A DNA stretch of 64,000 bases from Hyphomicrobiales bacterium (GCA_900469625.1 UBXV01000014.1:152812-216811); one strand, 5' to 3'; shown: positions 5,880 through 14,806, numbered from the stretch's first letter. Numbers and translations are program-made. Notes: a model not told the origin generated them from the sequence alone.

Positions 5880-7946
5880 TTGTGCCGGGGATATGCGTTG
5901 CTGAACAATGATCTTCATTCCTCGATTCGTGCCGGAGAGCAGGATCGCCGCGACGGCCTGAAGCCCGGCAACCGCTTTCTCGGCCGCGTTGTCGCGTGCA
6001 GCGGTTCGCGCGCGACCATTGCCGCCATCGCCGAAAACGGCGAGACCTCGTTGACCGAGCTCTGGTCGGTCGGCCGGCTCATTTCGATCACCGTCGGCAG
6101 GAACCGCGTGGTTGCCCTCGTCTATTCCATGCAGACGGCCAGCAACGAGTGGGGCGAAGACGCCAACAACATCTTCCGCATCGAGGTCGAGCTGATGGGC
6201 GAGGTCCATCCCGGCCCCGGCGGCCGCGAGGAATTTTCCGCCGGCATCAGCGTGTACCCCTATCTCGGCGCCGTCGCCCACCGCATTCGCGCCGCCGATC
6301 TCGCCCGCATCTACGATTCCGGCCAGACCGATTGCGCCATCATCGGCAAGCTCACCCAGGATGAAAGCCTCGACGCGACGATCCATGTGCCCTCGATGCT
6401 GGCAAAACATTTCGCCATCGTCGGCACCACCGGCGTCGGCAAGTCGACCGCGGTCACGCTGCTCCTTAACAAGGCGATTGCAGCCGATCCCAAGCTGCGC
6501 GTGCTGATCCTCGATCCGCACAACGAATTCGCCGCCGCCTTCCCGGAGCTTTCGGTCGTCATCGATCCCGATACGCTCGACCTGCCCTTCTGGTTCTTCC
6601 GACTGGAAGAATTCGCGGAAGTCATCTTCCGTGGCCGTCCGGCGGTGCCCGAAGAGCTAGACATCCTGCGCGATGTCATCCCCGACGCCAAGAAGGCCTT
6701 CAAGGGCAGCGGCGAGTCCGGCCTGATGCGGCGCCAGACGGAAAAGAGCTCGGTGACCGCCGATACGCCCGTGCCCTATCGCATCGCCGACCTGCTGGCG
6801 ATGATCGACGAGCGCATCGGCCGGCTCGAGGGCCGAAACGACAAGCCCTATCTGCGTTCGCTCAAGGTCAAGATCGTCTCGGCGATCAACGATCCGCGCT
6901 ACCATTTCATGTTCTCGTCGAACACGATCTCCGACACCATCCAGGACACGATCGCCAAGGTCTTCCGCATTCCCGGCGACGGCCGGCCGATCGCCACCTT
7001 CCAGTTGGCCGGCATCCCCTCCGAAGTCGTCAATTCCGTCGCCTCGGTGCTCTGCCGCATGGCGTTCGAAATCGGCCTTTGGAGCAATGGCGGCATCCAC
7101 ATGCTGGTCGTGTGCGAGGAAGCCCACCGCTACGTGCCCGCCGATCCCTCGCTCGGCTTCCTGCCGACGCGCCAGGCGATTGCCCGCATCGCCAAGGAAG
7201 GCCGCAAATACGGCGTCTCGCTCGGTATCATCACCCAGCGTCCGGGCGAACTCGACCCGACGATCCTGTCGCAGTGCTCGACGGTCTTTGCCATGCGGCT
7301 TGCCAACGACCGCGACCAGGACATCATCCGCTCGGCCATTCCCAACTCGTCGATCTCGACGACGAGCTTCATCTCGTCGATCGGCAACGGCGAAGCCATC
7401 GCCTTCGGCGAGGCGGTCGCCGTGCCCATGCGCATGCGCTTCGACCGCGTCAAGGAAGAGCGGCTGCCGCGCGCCCACGGGATCACCGACAAGGTCGACG
7501 AGGACGCGCCGCCAACCGTCGATATCCGCTCGATCGTCAACCGCATGCGGGCAATCACCGGCCCCAACATTTCCAGTTTCCAGCAGAGCTATCTGGCCGC
7601 CACCGTCACCGGCGAGCAGGAAGAGCGGGCCTGGGCGGCCGAGCTCGGCCCCGAAGCCCGGGACGAGCCGGTGGCTACAAGCTTCGAGGAGGCAGAGCCC
7701 GAGATCGAACCCTACCGCCCCGACATGCTGCCGCGCCCGCCCGAGCCGAGCAATCCGCAGCTCGAGCGCTTCAACCAGATCCGCCAGCAGCTTCTGACGG
7801 AGACACCGGAGCCCGCCGCCGGCTACCGGTCACAGCCCGCCCCCGACCCGACCGCGGTGCGCCCCGCGCCCGAGCCGCGACGCGAGGGTTCGCTGCGCGA
7901 GAGCCTGCTGAAGCGCCCGCTGAGCAGCATCATCCGCAAGCCCTGA
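5880..7946 (+). CDS. HerA-like hexameric ATPase (DUF87)
   Basis: A 688-residue RecA-fold ATPase of the HerA/FtsK class. Residues about 30-130 form the N-terminal HAS-barrel-like region; the Walker A motif GTTGVGKST is at residues 182-190; Walker B lies in MLVVCEEAHRY near residue 410, followed by a sensor segment ARIAKEGRKYGVSLGIITQR. The C-terminal 90 residues are rich in Pro and acidic residues and end with a basic tail, probably unstructured. HerA proteins translocate on DNA, often with the nuclease NurA in archaea or with other partners in bacteria; no nuclease neighbour is seen. The start is uncertain: the frame has no ATG near its beginning, and TTG here (AAGGA just upstream) or a TTG six codons later are possible. 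Confidence 0.85.
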   Translation: MCRGYALLNNDLHSSIRAGEQDRRDGLKPGNRFLGRVVACSGSRATIAAIAENGETSLTELWSVGRLISITVGRNRVVALVYSMQTASNEWGEDANNIFRIEVELMGEVHPGPGGREEFSAGISVYPYLGAVAHRIRAADLARIYDSGQTDCAIIGKLTQDESLDATIHVPSMLAKHFAIVGTTGVGKSTAVTLLLNKAIAADPKLRVLILDPHNEFAAAFPELSVVIDPDTLDLPFWFFRLEEFAEVIFRGRPAVPEELDILRDVIPDAKKAFKGSGESGLMRRQTEKSSVTADTPVPYRIADLLAMIDERIGRLEGRNDKPYLRSLKVKIVSAINDPRYHFMFSSNTISDTIQDTIAKVFRIPGDGRPIATFQLAGIPSEVVNSVASVLCRMAFEIGLWSNGGIHMLVVCEEAHRYVPADPSLGFLPTRQAIARIAKEGRKYGVSLGIITQRPGELDPTILSQCSTVFAMRLANDRDQDIIRSAIPNSSISTTSFISSIGNGEAIAFGEAVAVPMRMRFDRVKEERLPRAHGITDKVDEDAPPTVDIRSIVNRMRAITGPNISSFQQSYLAATVTGEQEERAWAAELGPEARDEPVATSFEEAEPEIEPYRPDMLPRPPEPSNPQLERFNQIRQQLLTETPEPAAGYRSQPAPDPTAVRPAPEPRREGSLRESLLKRPLSSIIRKP

Positions 7947-8113
7947 CGCCTGATAGCCTCGCCGCCCGTCAGGATACGGGCGTCACGCGACGGGCCAATT
8001 GCCCCATGTTTTCTTGCCGTTGCTAAAATACCGCGACGCCGCCACACTCCCCAAAGGAAAGAATCACGTCCGTCTGCGCGGGGGTTGGCGCATGGCGGCC
8101 GATCAAGGGGCTG

Positions 8114-8917
8114 ATGATGCGACATGCGGGATTGAAGTACGCTGCGGCCCTGTCCGCACTCTTTGCGACGGCTGCACAGGCACAGGATTCCAACCAGGAA
8201 CTGGCCAAGAAGCTGTCGAACCCGGTCGCCTCGATGATCAGCGTTCCCTTCCAGATCAACTATGACCGCGGCTACGGCCCTAATGACGGCAACAGGACCA
8301 CCGTCAACATCCAGCCGGTCATTCCCATCGCGCTGAACGCGGACTGGAACGTCATTTCGCGCACCATCCTGCCGGTGACCTCGCAAAACGACATTGCCGG
8401 CCCGAGCGGTTCGCAATTCGGGCTCGGCGACACGCTGCAAAGCTTCTTCTTCTCGCCCGCCAAGCCCACCGATAGCGGCATCATCTGGGGTCTCGGCCCG
8501 GCCTTCCTGATCCCGACCGCGACCGACGACCTGCTCGGCAGCGAGAAATGGGGCATCGGCCCGACGATCGTCGTGCTCAAGCAGGAGGGCGAGTGGACCT
8601 ATGGCGCGCTCGCCAACCACATCTGGTCGTTCGCCGGCAGCGACGAACGCAACAACGTCAGTTCCACCTTCCTGCAGCCGTTCCTGTCCTACACCACGAA
8701 GGATGCCTGGACATTCACGCTCAACACAGAATCCACCTACGACTGGAAGGCGGACGAGTGGACGGTGCCGATCAACTTCAACGTCTCCAAGCTCTTCACC
8801 ATCGACAAGCAGCCGATCAGCCTCGGCGCCGGCCTGCGCTACTGGGCGGCAGCCCCCGACAACGGCCCGGAGGGCCTCGGCGTCCGGGTGACGCTGACCT
8901 TCCTCTTCCCGAAATGA
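8114..8917 (+). CDS. Outer-membrane transporter-like beta-barrel protein
   Basis: A 267-residue secreted protein. Residues 1-24 form a signal peptide ending AAQAQ-D. The mature part has repeated amphipathic strands (for example VNIQPVIPIAL, GLGPAFLIPTA, GVRVTLTFLFPK at the C-terminus, ending on the hydrophobic residue F followed by PK). It resembles the 'transporter'/meta-pathway phenol-degradation-like outer-membrane family (PF13557). AAGGGG precedes the ATG. Function is not known. It stands alone between the HerA-like gene and the convergent antiporter. Confidence 0.75.
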   Translation: MMRHAGLKYAAALSALFATAAQAQDSNQELAKKLSNPVASMISVPFQINYDRGYGPNDGNRTTVNIQPVIPIALNADWNVISRTILPVTSQNDIAGPSGSQFGLGDTLQSFFFSPAKPTDSGIIWGLGPAFLIPTATDDLLGSEKWGIGPTIVVLKQEGEWTYGALANHIWSFAGSDERNNVSSTFLQPFLSYTTKDAWTFTLNTESTYDWKADEWTVPINFNVSKLFTIDKQPISLGAGLRYWAAAPDNGPEGLGVRVTLTFLFPK

Positions 8918-8957
8918 CGTCAGCGCCCGGCGTCGCCGCGCCTGCTTCCACGCCAGC

Positions 8958-10058
8958 CTAGGTAAGCTTGGGCGGCAGCAGGTAGAGCGTCATGGCGAAG
9001 ATCAGATAGACCATCAGCATCAGCACGCCGACGAACCACGTGGCGCGGCCGCTATTGGTGACGATGAAGGCGGTCATCGTCGCGACAAGCACCATGATCA
9101 CCGCGCCCGGCCAGAACTGCAGGTCCATCGGCGTCGGGCCGATGACATAGCTGATGAGGACGAGAACAGGCGCGACGAAGAGCGCGATCTGGGCGGCGCT
9201 GCCGAGCGCGATACCGACGCTCAGGTCCAGCCGGTTCTTGCGCGCCCCGGAGAAGGCCGAGGCCATTTCCGCCGCGGCGCCGACCAGCGCCACCACGATG
9301 AAACCGACGAAGGCCGGCGTCATGCCCAAGGTCTCCGCCGCCTGCTGCACCGATTCGACGAAAATCTCGCTGACCAGCGCCACCATCACCGTCACGCCGG
9401 CGAGCGTGGCAAGCGCAACGTTCAAGGGCCACACATCCTCGCCATCGCTGGCGGCATGTTCGGCGCTGGAGAAGATTTCGCGATGGGTCTTCAGCGAGAA
9501 AAAGAGGCCGAGGCCGTATGAGAGGATCAGCAGGATTGCAAGGCCAAGGCTGAGCTGCCGCATGAAGTCGGGTGCCGCCGCCACGCTGTCGGCCCCGGCC
9601 ATGGCCGAAGGCACGATCAACGCGATCGCCGCGAGAAACAAAAGGCTCGTCTGCAGCCGGGCGCTCGCCTGGTTGTAGTCCTGAACGTGGAACTTCAGCC
9701 CTCCGAGCAGGAACGATGCGCCCAGCATGAAGAGCGTGTTGCTGACGATGGCACCGGCGAGCGACGCCTTGACCAGCGTGTATTGGCCGAGCCGCAGGGC
9801 GGCCAGCGCGATGATCAACTCGGTCAGATTGCCGAGCGTGGCGTTGAGCAGGCTGCCGACGGTGTCGCCGGTCTTGGCGGCGACGGCTTCCGTCGCATGG
9901 CTCAAAAGCGTCGCCAGCGGAACGATCGCCAGAACCGAGAGCAGGAAAAGCAGCGTATGCGCATCGGGCCATGCGGCGTGGACCACCAGCACCAGGGGCG
10001 CCAGCACCAGAAGCCAGAGGATCGGTGTATGCCGAATTTCTTTCCAGAGCCGCCCCAT
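8958..10058 (-). CDS. cax: Calcium/proton exchanger (CaCA family)
   Basis: A 366-residue membrane antiporter with about 11 hydrophobic helices. Both conserved alpha-repeats are visible: GNLTELIIALAALRLGQ near residue 75 and GAAAEMASAFSGARKNR in the second half, each carrying the acidic residue that binds the cation. Family members exchange Ca2+ (sometimes Na+ or K+) for H+. The start has GAGGGG upstream. It lies 43 bases downstream of a K+-channel-like gene on the same strand, suggesting a two-gene cation-homeostasis operon. ChaA is the best-known relative; the ion specificity is inferred. Confidence 0.9.
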   Translation of the reverse strand: MGRLWKEIRHTPILWLLVLAPLVLVVHAAWPDAHTLLFLLSVLAIVPLATLLSHATEAVAAKTGDTVGSLLNATLGNLTELIIALAALRLGQYTLVKASLAGAIVSNTLFMLGASFLLGGLKFHVQDYNQASARLQTSLLFLAAIALIVPSAMAGADSVAAAPDFMRQLSLGLAILLILSYGLGLFFSLKTHREIFSSAEHAASDGEDVWPLNVALATLAGVTVMVALVSEIFVESVQQAAETLGMTPAFVGFIVVALVGAAAEMASAFSGARKNRLDLSVGIALGSAAQIALFVAPVLVLISYVIGPTPMDLQFWPGAVIMVLVATMTAFIVTNSGRATWFVGVLMLMVYLIFAMTLYLLPPKLT

Positions 10059-10101
10059 GTTACCCCCTCGCCCAGGTTTTCAGCCAACGGCCGTGCCGCC
10101 A

Positions 10102-10440
10102 TCAATCCTTGCGCTTCTCGTCCGCCGCATCTGCCGTCGCGCGCAATGCCTGCACGCTCACCGCGGCGACGAGGCCGGTCAGCACGATCCCCGTAAAGCC
10201 GATCACGATCGCCAGCACGCGCGATGACAGATGCTTGGGCACCAGATCGCCGTAACCGATGGTCAACCCGGTGACGAAGGTGAAATAGAACGCATCGACG
10301 AGCCGCCATTCCTCCACGCGCCCGATGACGACGCCGCAACCGACCATGATGCAAAGAACCCCGGACAGAACGGGCCAGACGACACCAAGCTGGCGGTAAA
10401 GCTCGACAAAGAAAATCCGCCTCGTATTCCTTGACCCCAT
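10102..10440 (-). CDS. Two-TM potassium-channel-like protein
   Basis: A 112-residue protein with the Ion_trans_2 pore fold: a first helix (about residues 22-41), a pore loop with the K+ selectivity filter TIGYGD at residues 60-65, and a second helix (about 72-95). There is no cytoplasmic RCK domain, so it is a minimal channel of the KcsA type, active as a tetramer if functional. It precedes the calcium/proton exchanger on the same strand. Confidence 0.88.
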   Translation of the reverse strand: MGSRNTRRIFFVELYRQLGVVWPVLSGVLCIMVGCGVVIGRVEEWRLVDAFYFTFVTGLTIGYGDLVPKHLSSRVLAIVIGFTGIVLTGLVAAVSVQALRATADAADEKRKD

Positions 10441-10644
10441 CGGACCTCGCCCGAAACCGACGACAGCCGATCCGCTACGACCATTTGACCGGCCGGATCG
10501 GTGGCCAGGTCGGCGGATTGCCGGCGACTGGACTGCCGTTGCGGCCCAGCTTGCAATTTAGGGTGATCTAATGCGGATGGATGTCAACTCTGTAACGGTA
10601 ACGACGGGCGGCGGCCATCGCCAGCGGCACCACCTTGCGCGCGT

Positions 10645-11556
10645 TCAGATAACCGCGGCGCCGCTTTCGACGCGCTGCCAGCTGTCATCCAGCTGGTTGC
10701 GAAACCAGGTCATCTGCCGCTTGGCATATTGCCGGGTTGCGGCCGAGCCGGTCTCGATCACCTCGGCTTGCGTGATCTCGCCGCGCAAAAGTGCTGCAAT
10801 CTGGCTGACGCCGATCGCCTTCATGACCGGCATGGCCGGATCGAGGTTCAGCGCCGTCAGCGCCCGGATCTCGTCGATCGCCCCACCCGCCAGCATCAGG
10901 CCGAAGCGGCGGTTGATGCGATCGTGCAGCACCTTGCGATCCGGCAGGACCACCAGTTTTCGCGCCCGATTGGGATTGATGATCTCAGGGCCGTTCTTCT
11001 GCTGGTAGACACGGATCGACTGACCGGTCGCCTCGACCACTTCGAGCGCACGCACGATGCGCTGGCCGTCTCCGGGTTTCAGCGCCTCAGCCGTCTGAGG
11101 ATCTTGGGTGGCAAGCTCCGCATGGAGCCCCTCCGGTCCTTCGGTCTTCAGCCGCTCGCGCAGCCGCTCGCGGATGTCGGCCGGAACTTCGGGCATGTCG
11201 GCAAGGCCGCCGGTCAGCGCCTTGAAATAGAGCCCGGTGCCGCCGACGAAGACGGGCAAGCGGCCACTCTCGCGCAGCTTGCCCACCAGCGCTTGTGCCT
11301 CGCGCAGCCACGCCCCGGTCGAATAGGCGTCTCCCGCCGGCACATGACCGTAAAGACAGTGCTCGACGCCACCCATATCGGCCGCGTCGGGGCGCGCCGT
11401 CAGCACCCGCAAGGTGTCGTAGACCTGCATGCTGTCGGCGTTGATGACCACGCCGCCATGCCGGCGCGCCAATTCGACCGCAAGCGCGGACTTGCCGCTG
11501 GCGGTCGGCCCGGTTATCAGGATCGCGTCCGTATCGGTTTCAAGGTTGTTGTCCAT
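10645..11556 (-). CDS. miaA: tRNA dimethylallyltransferase
   Basis: Transfers the dimethylallyl group to N6 of A37 in tRNAs reading UNN codons. The 303-residue protein shows the P-loop GPTASGKSA near its N-terminus, DSMQVYDTL (the Asp acts in the reaction), VGGTGLYFKAL, and a C-terminal RQYAKRQMTWFRNQ segment that binds tRNA. Start MDNNLETDT is chosen because the longer frame overlaps serB. Its ATG overlaps the serB ATG on the other strand within CCATGG, so each gene's promoter must lie inside the other's coding region. Confidence 0.95.
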   Translation of the reverse strand: MDNNLETDTDAILITGPTASGKSALAVELARRHGGVVINADSMQVYDTLRVLTARPDAADMGGVEHCLYGHVPAGDAYSTGAWLREAQALVGKLRESGRLPVFVGGTGLYFKALTGGLADMPEVPADIRERLRERLKTEGPEGLHAELATQDPQTAEALKPGDGQRIVRALEVVEATGQSIRVYQQKNGPEIINPNRARKLVVLPDRKVLHDRINRRFGLMLAGGAIDEIRALTALNLDPAMPVMKAIGVSQIAALLRGEITQAEVIETGSAATRQYAKRQMTWFRNQLDDSWQRVESGAAVI

Positions 11557-12442
11557 GGCTCTCGTTGCCACGCTTATCGCCAATCCGTCAAATCCTGTTC
11601 TGACGCCAGCGCTCGCGGAAGCCGCCGCTGACGCCGTCAAGGCATCCGGTCTCTACTGGCTCGCCGATGGCGTCGCCTGCGACCTGGCGCTCACCGATGG
11701 CACCGACGCCTTCGCCGCCGAAGCGGCGCTGCGCGGCGCGCTCAATGGCCTGCCCGTCGATGTCGCAGTCCAGGACGCCGACACAAGGCGCAAGAAACTG
11801 CTGATCGCCGACATGGATTCGACCATGATCGGCCAGGAATGCATCGATGAACTGGCGGCCGAGGTCGGGCTCAAGGACAAGGTCGCCGCCATCACCGCGC
11901 GCGCCATGAACGGCGAGATCGCCTTCGAGCCGGCGCTGATTGAGCGCGTCGCGCTGCTGAAGGGCCTGCCGTCCAGCGTCGTCGGCGAGGTCATCGCCCG
12001 GCGCATCACGCTGACGCCGGGCGGCCTTGAACTCATCGCCACCATGAAGGCGAAAGGCTATTACACCGCGCTCGTCTCGGGCGGCTTCACCGTCTTCACC
12101 GGCCCGGTCGCCGACATGCTCGGCTTCCAGGAAAACCGCGCCAACACGCTGATCGAGAAGGACGGCACCCTGACCGGCGAGGTCGCCGAACCGATTCTCG
12201 GCAAGCAGGCGAAAGTCGATGCGCTCATCGACATCGCCGGCCGCCTCGGCATCTCCACCGACGAAGCACTGGCCGTCGGTGACGGCGCCAACGATCTCGG
12301 CATGCTGCAACTCGCCGGCAGCGGCGTCGCGTTGCACGCCAAGCCGGTGGTCGCCGAACAGGCGAAGGTGCGTATCGACCATGGCGACCTGACGGCCCTT
12401 CTCTACCTGCAGGGCTATCGCAAGACCGACTTCGTGCGATGA
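11555..12442 (+). CDS. serB: Phosphoserine phosphatase
   Basis: Last step of serine synthesis: hydrolysis of O-phosphoserine. A HAD-family enzyme of 295 residues. Motif I is DMDSTMIGQE, with nucleophile Asp86 and Asp88; motif II is SGGFT; motif III with GDGANDLGML binds Mg2+. An N-terminal region of about 80 residues precedes the HAD domain, as in other SerB proteins. It diverges from miaA from an overlapping start codon and overlaps the following acetyltransferase gene by ATGA, so the two are cotranscribed. Confidence 0.95.
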   Translation: MALVATLIANPSNPVLTPALAEAAADAVKASGLYWLADGVACDLALTDGTDAFAAEAALRGALNGLPVDVAVQDADTRRKKLLIADMDSTMIGQECIDELAAEVGLKDKVAAITARAMNGEIAFEPALIERVALLKGLPSSVVGEVIARRITLTPGGLELIATMKAKGYYTALVSGGFTVFTGPVADMLGFQENRANTLIEKDGTLTGEVAEPILGKQAKVDALIDIAGRLGISTDEALAVGDGANDLGMLQLAGSGVALHAKPVVAEQAKVRIDHGDLTALLYLQGYRKTDFVR

Positions 12443-13011
12443 TCGTCTCGGAAACCGAACGGCTGCGCATCCGCGCCTGGAAGGAGACCGACCGCGATCT
12501 CTTCTTCGAGATCAACAACGACCCCAAGGTGATGGAATTCTTCCCCCATCGCCGCAGCCGGGAGGAATCCGACGCCCTGTTCGACCGCGTCGGCCGCGGC
12601 ATCACCGAGACCGGCCTCGGCTTCTTCGCCGTCGCCCTGAAGGCGGACGATCGCCCGATCGGCTTCTGCGGTCTCGCCTATACCGACCTCGAGCCTTACC
12701 TGCCAAAGGGAACCGTCGAGATCGGCTGGCGGCTGGCCGCTCCGTTCTGGGGCAAGGGCTATATCACCGAGGCGGCGCTCGACCTCCTGCGTTATGGCTT
12801 TGAAGAAAAAGGTCTTCGCGAAATCGTCTCCTTCGCCATTCCCGAAAACACCCGCTCGACGGCGGTGATGAAACGCATCGGCATGCACCGGGACCCGGCC
12901 CGCGATTTCAACCACCCACGCATCCCCGCCGACAAGCCGGAGCTCGTGCGGCATGTGCTCTATGCGATGACACGGGCGGACTGGCAGGCCGAGCGGGCCC
13001 AGGCCCGATGA
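12439..13011 (+). CDS. GNAT acetyltransferase, RimJ/RimL type
   Basis: A 190-residue N-acetyltransferase. The opening ETERLRIRAWKETDRDLFFEIN and the acetyl-CoA region IGWRLAAPFWGKGYITEAA, then FAIPENTRSTAVMKRIGM, match the RimJ/RimL-like Acetyltransf_3 family. These often modify protein N-termini or small molecules; the substrate here is unknown. Its ATG overlaps the serB stop codon (ATGA), so it is translationally coupled to serB. Confidence 0.88.
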   Translation: MIVSETERLRIRAWKETDRDLFFEINNDPKVMEFFPHRRSREESDALFDRVGRGITETGLGFFAVALKADDRPIGFCGLAYTDLEPYLPKGTVEIGWRLAAPFWGKGYITEAALDLLRYGFEEKGLREIVSFAIPENTRSTAVMKRIGMHRDPARDFNHPRIPADKPELVRHVLYAMTRADWQAERAQAR

Positions 13012-13365
13012 GCGCGCACCCTCTCCGGTAAGGCTTATCGCACGCGCTCCATCCGCATGCCCCTGGCGCTTGTCACTTGGCGCCCGCCCCTCACTGTCCT
13101 GCCGGACATCTCTCCCCGCCTGCGGGGAGAGAGACGCTCGGCGCACGCGTCGCGCCAATCTTCAACGCGAGGGCATCGCCGATCCGGCACGCTGGCTCGC
13201 AGTCGAGGTATCGACAAACACTTCGGTCCCCCAGCAACAATCAGGAAGCCGTTGCAGGAGGAGGCGGTCACCACTTGCGTCCTTCTCCCCGCCTGCGGGG
13301 AGAAGGTGGCGGCAGCCGGATGAGGGGCATCGCCAGGCCGAAACATGCGGACCGCCGGCACCTGT
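13012..13365. other. Intergenic stretch with mosaic repeat
   Basis: Between the convergent acetyltransferase and LysR genes. Apart from the two hairpin modules described separately, I see no gene or regulatory signal. Confidence 0.55.
13087..13329. repeat. Rhizobial intergenic mosaic element (inverted pair)
   Basis: The first module begins CCCCTCACTGTCCTGCC and has the 11-bp hairpin TCTCTCCCCGC/GCGGGGAGAGA (13109-13132). The second, CCTTCTCCCCGC/GCGGGGAGAAGG (13281-13306), is followed by GGCAGCCGGATGAGGGGC, the reverse complement of the left end seen near positions 225 and 58863. The element is therefore bounded by inverted CCCCTCA/TGAGGGG ends. Confidence 0.75.
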
Positions 13366-14268
13366 TCAATTCCCCCGCCCCGCGCCCGGATACGCCCGCT
13401 CGACCCAGGCGACGAAAGCTTGCGCGGCTTCCGACAGCGCATCGAACCGCCGCGCCACCAGAAAGAAAGCACCATAGGGCACGGAGACGTCGAATGGCTG
13501 CAGCAGGCGCCCGGCCGCAAGCTCGTCGCGCGCATGGTCGCGGTCGATCAGCCCGACGCCGTTGCCGCGCAACGCCGCCTGCAGCACCATGGCGCCATCG
13601 GTGAAGATCGCGCCGCGCTCGATGCGAACCGGCCCGGCGCCCGCGGCCGTAAACCACTGCTGCCATGCTTCGCGATTGTCCTCGTGCAAGAGCGGATGCT
13701 GCATGAGATCGACCGGCGTCGAAATCGGTCGGCCGTACCCGGCCAGCTCCGGCGCGATCACCGGGATCATCTCGACGCCGCCCAGCCGGCGCGCCTCGAC
13801 GCGCGGCCAGGAGGAAAGGGTGAGACTGTAACGAATGGCGATATCGGCGTCGACGCTTCGAAAATCGGTGAGCCGTGGGTCGGCATCGATCACCAGATCG
13901 ATCTGCGGATGCTCGCTCTGGAACTCGGCCAGATGCGGCACCAGCCAGCATCCGGCAATGGACGGCTCGGCGCTGACCTTCAATGTCTGGCTCGCGCGAC
14001 GACCGGAAAGCGCCTCGAGGCTGTCGCCGACCATGTCGAAGGCCGACGTCAGCACCGAAAGCAATGTGCGCCCCTCCGCCGTCAGGCGAACGCTGCGGTG
14101 GCGCCGCTCGAACAGCGGCCGGCCGACGAGATCTTCCAGTTCGCGGATCTGCCGGCTGATCGCAGCTTGCGAGACGAACAGCTCGGCAGCGGCCAGCGTG
14201 AAGCTTTCGAGCCGGCCCGCCGCCTCGAAACTCCGCAACGCTGTCAGGGGCAGCCGGCCGCGCTTCAT
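13366..14268 (-). CDS. LysR-family regulator, GcvA-like
   Basis: A 300-residue transcription factor. The N-terminal helix-turn-helix is clear (FTLAAAELFVSQAAISRQIR, then ELEDLVGRPLFERRHRSVRLT); residues from about 90 form the periplasmic-binding-protein-like effector domain (VSAEPSIAGCWLVPHLAEFQ). The opening MKRGRLPLTALRSFEAAGR is that of the GcvA group (glycine cleavage regulators), but no gcv gene is nearby. A very small ORF with a strong ribosome binding site starts 94 bases away in the opposite direction and is the obvious candidate target. Confidence 0.9.
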   Translation of the reverse strand: MKRGRLPLTALRSFEAAGRLESFTLAAAELFVSQAAISRQIRELEDLVGRPLFERRHRSVRLTAEGRTLLSVLTSAFDMVGDSLEALSGRRASQTLKVSAEPSIAGCWLVPHLAEFQSEHPQIDLVIDADPRLTDFRSVDADIAIRYSLTLSSWPRVEARRLGGVEMIPVIAPELAGYGRPISTPVDLMQHPLLHEDNREAWQQWFTAAGAGPVRIERGAIFTDGAMVLQAALRGNGVGLIDRDHARDELAAGRLLQPFDVSVPYGAFFLVARRFDALSEAAQAFVAWVERAYPGAGRGN

Positions 14269-14362
14269 GCATAACCTCAAGTCATCCGAAAGCGACAGTA
14301 AACTCGTTTGAGCGCCGGCGGCAAGTGCGTTGAAATGGCGGGACAGAAAGGAGGATCCGGCC

Positions 14363-14491
14363 ATGTATGCCATCCTCGAAACCCTGATCGACGCGCTTCG
14401 CCTGATGACGTTTCAACCGCCGGCGCGCCGCAGACGCTGTGGCGGTTCAGATCCGGCAGCAGCCGCCGACCAGGGCATGAGCAACACTTGA
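14363..14491 (+). CDS. Small 42-residue protein divergent from LysR gene
   Basis: The ORF encodes a peptide opening MYAILETLIDALRLMTFQPP, an amphipathic or hydrophobic helix, then a basic patch (RRRR around residue 24) and a polar tail. AAGGAGGA is placed seven bases before the ATG, a near-ideal ribosome binding site, which is the main reason to believe it. It diverges from a LysR regulator. I do not recognise the family; a small membrane-associated protein is possible. Confidence 0.55.
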   Translation: MYAILETLIDALRLMTFQPPARRRRCGGSDPAAAADQGMSNT

Positions 14492-14806
14492 CCGCCCGGC
14501 AATACCGCGCGGCGGCATTGCTGCCAGGTGCAAGGCTGAAATTCGCAACGATGAGCAAGCAGCATCATGAAACAGCCGGACAGGCTGATGCGACCGCAAC
14601 GCGCCGGGATCTACGCGGACCATGATCAGAGGACAAGCGCGTCCGGCTGGAACGTGATCCGCACCGGTCATTTCGAAGCCCGGCGCGACACAGATCGGGC
14701 GCGAAGGCGATCCTGAATCGAAATCTCAACGACCGGAATCGCCCTGCGAAAAACGGGCGCGATGGGCCTGAAAGGATTCAGGAAATCGCCATCGCGCCGC
14801 GTCGTG
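14492..14806. other. Intergenic stretch
   Basis: No supported gene. A 49-codon ORF on the plus strand from 14567 lacks a ribosome binding site and has no recognisable features. No terminator for degP with a clear T-run is visible. Confidence 0.4.

Noticed and set aside
5880-7946. HerA-type anti-phage defence system
   Set aside because: No effector gene (nuclease, SIR2, DUF4297) adjoins it and the surroundings are core metabolism, not a defence island.
14567-14716. 49-codon ORF on the plus strand
   Set aside because: No ribosome binding site, no recognisable composition, and no neighbour that suggests a role.
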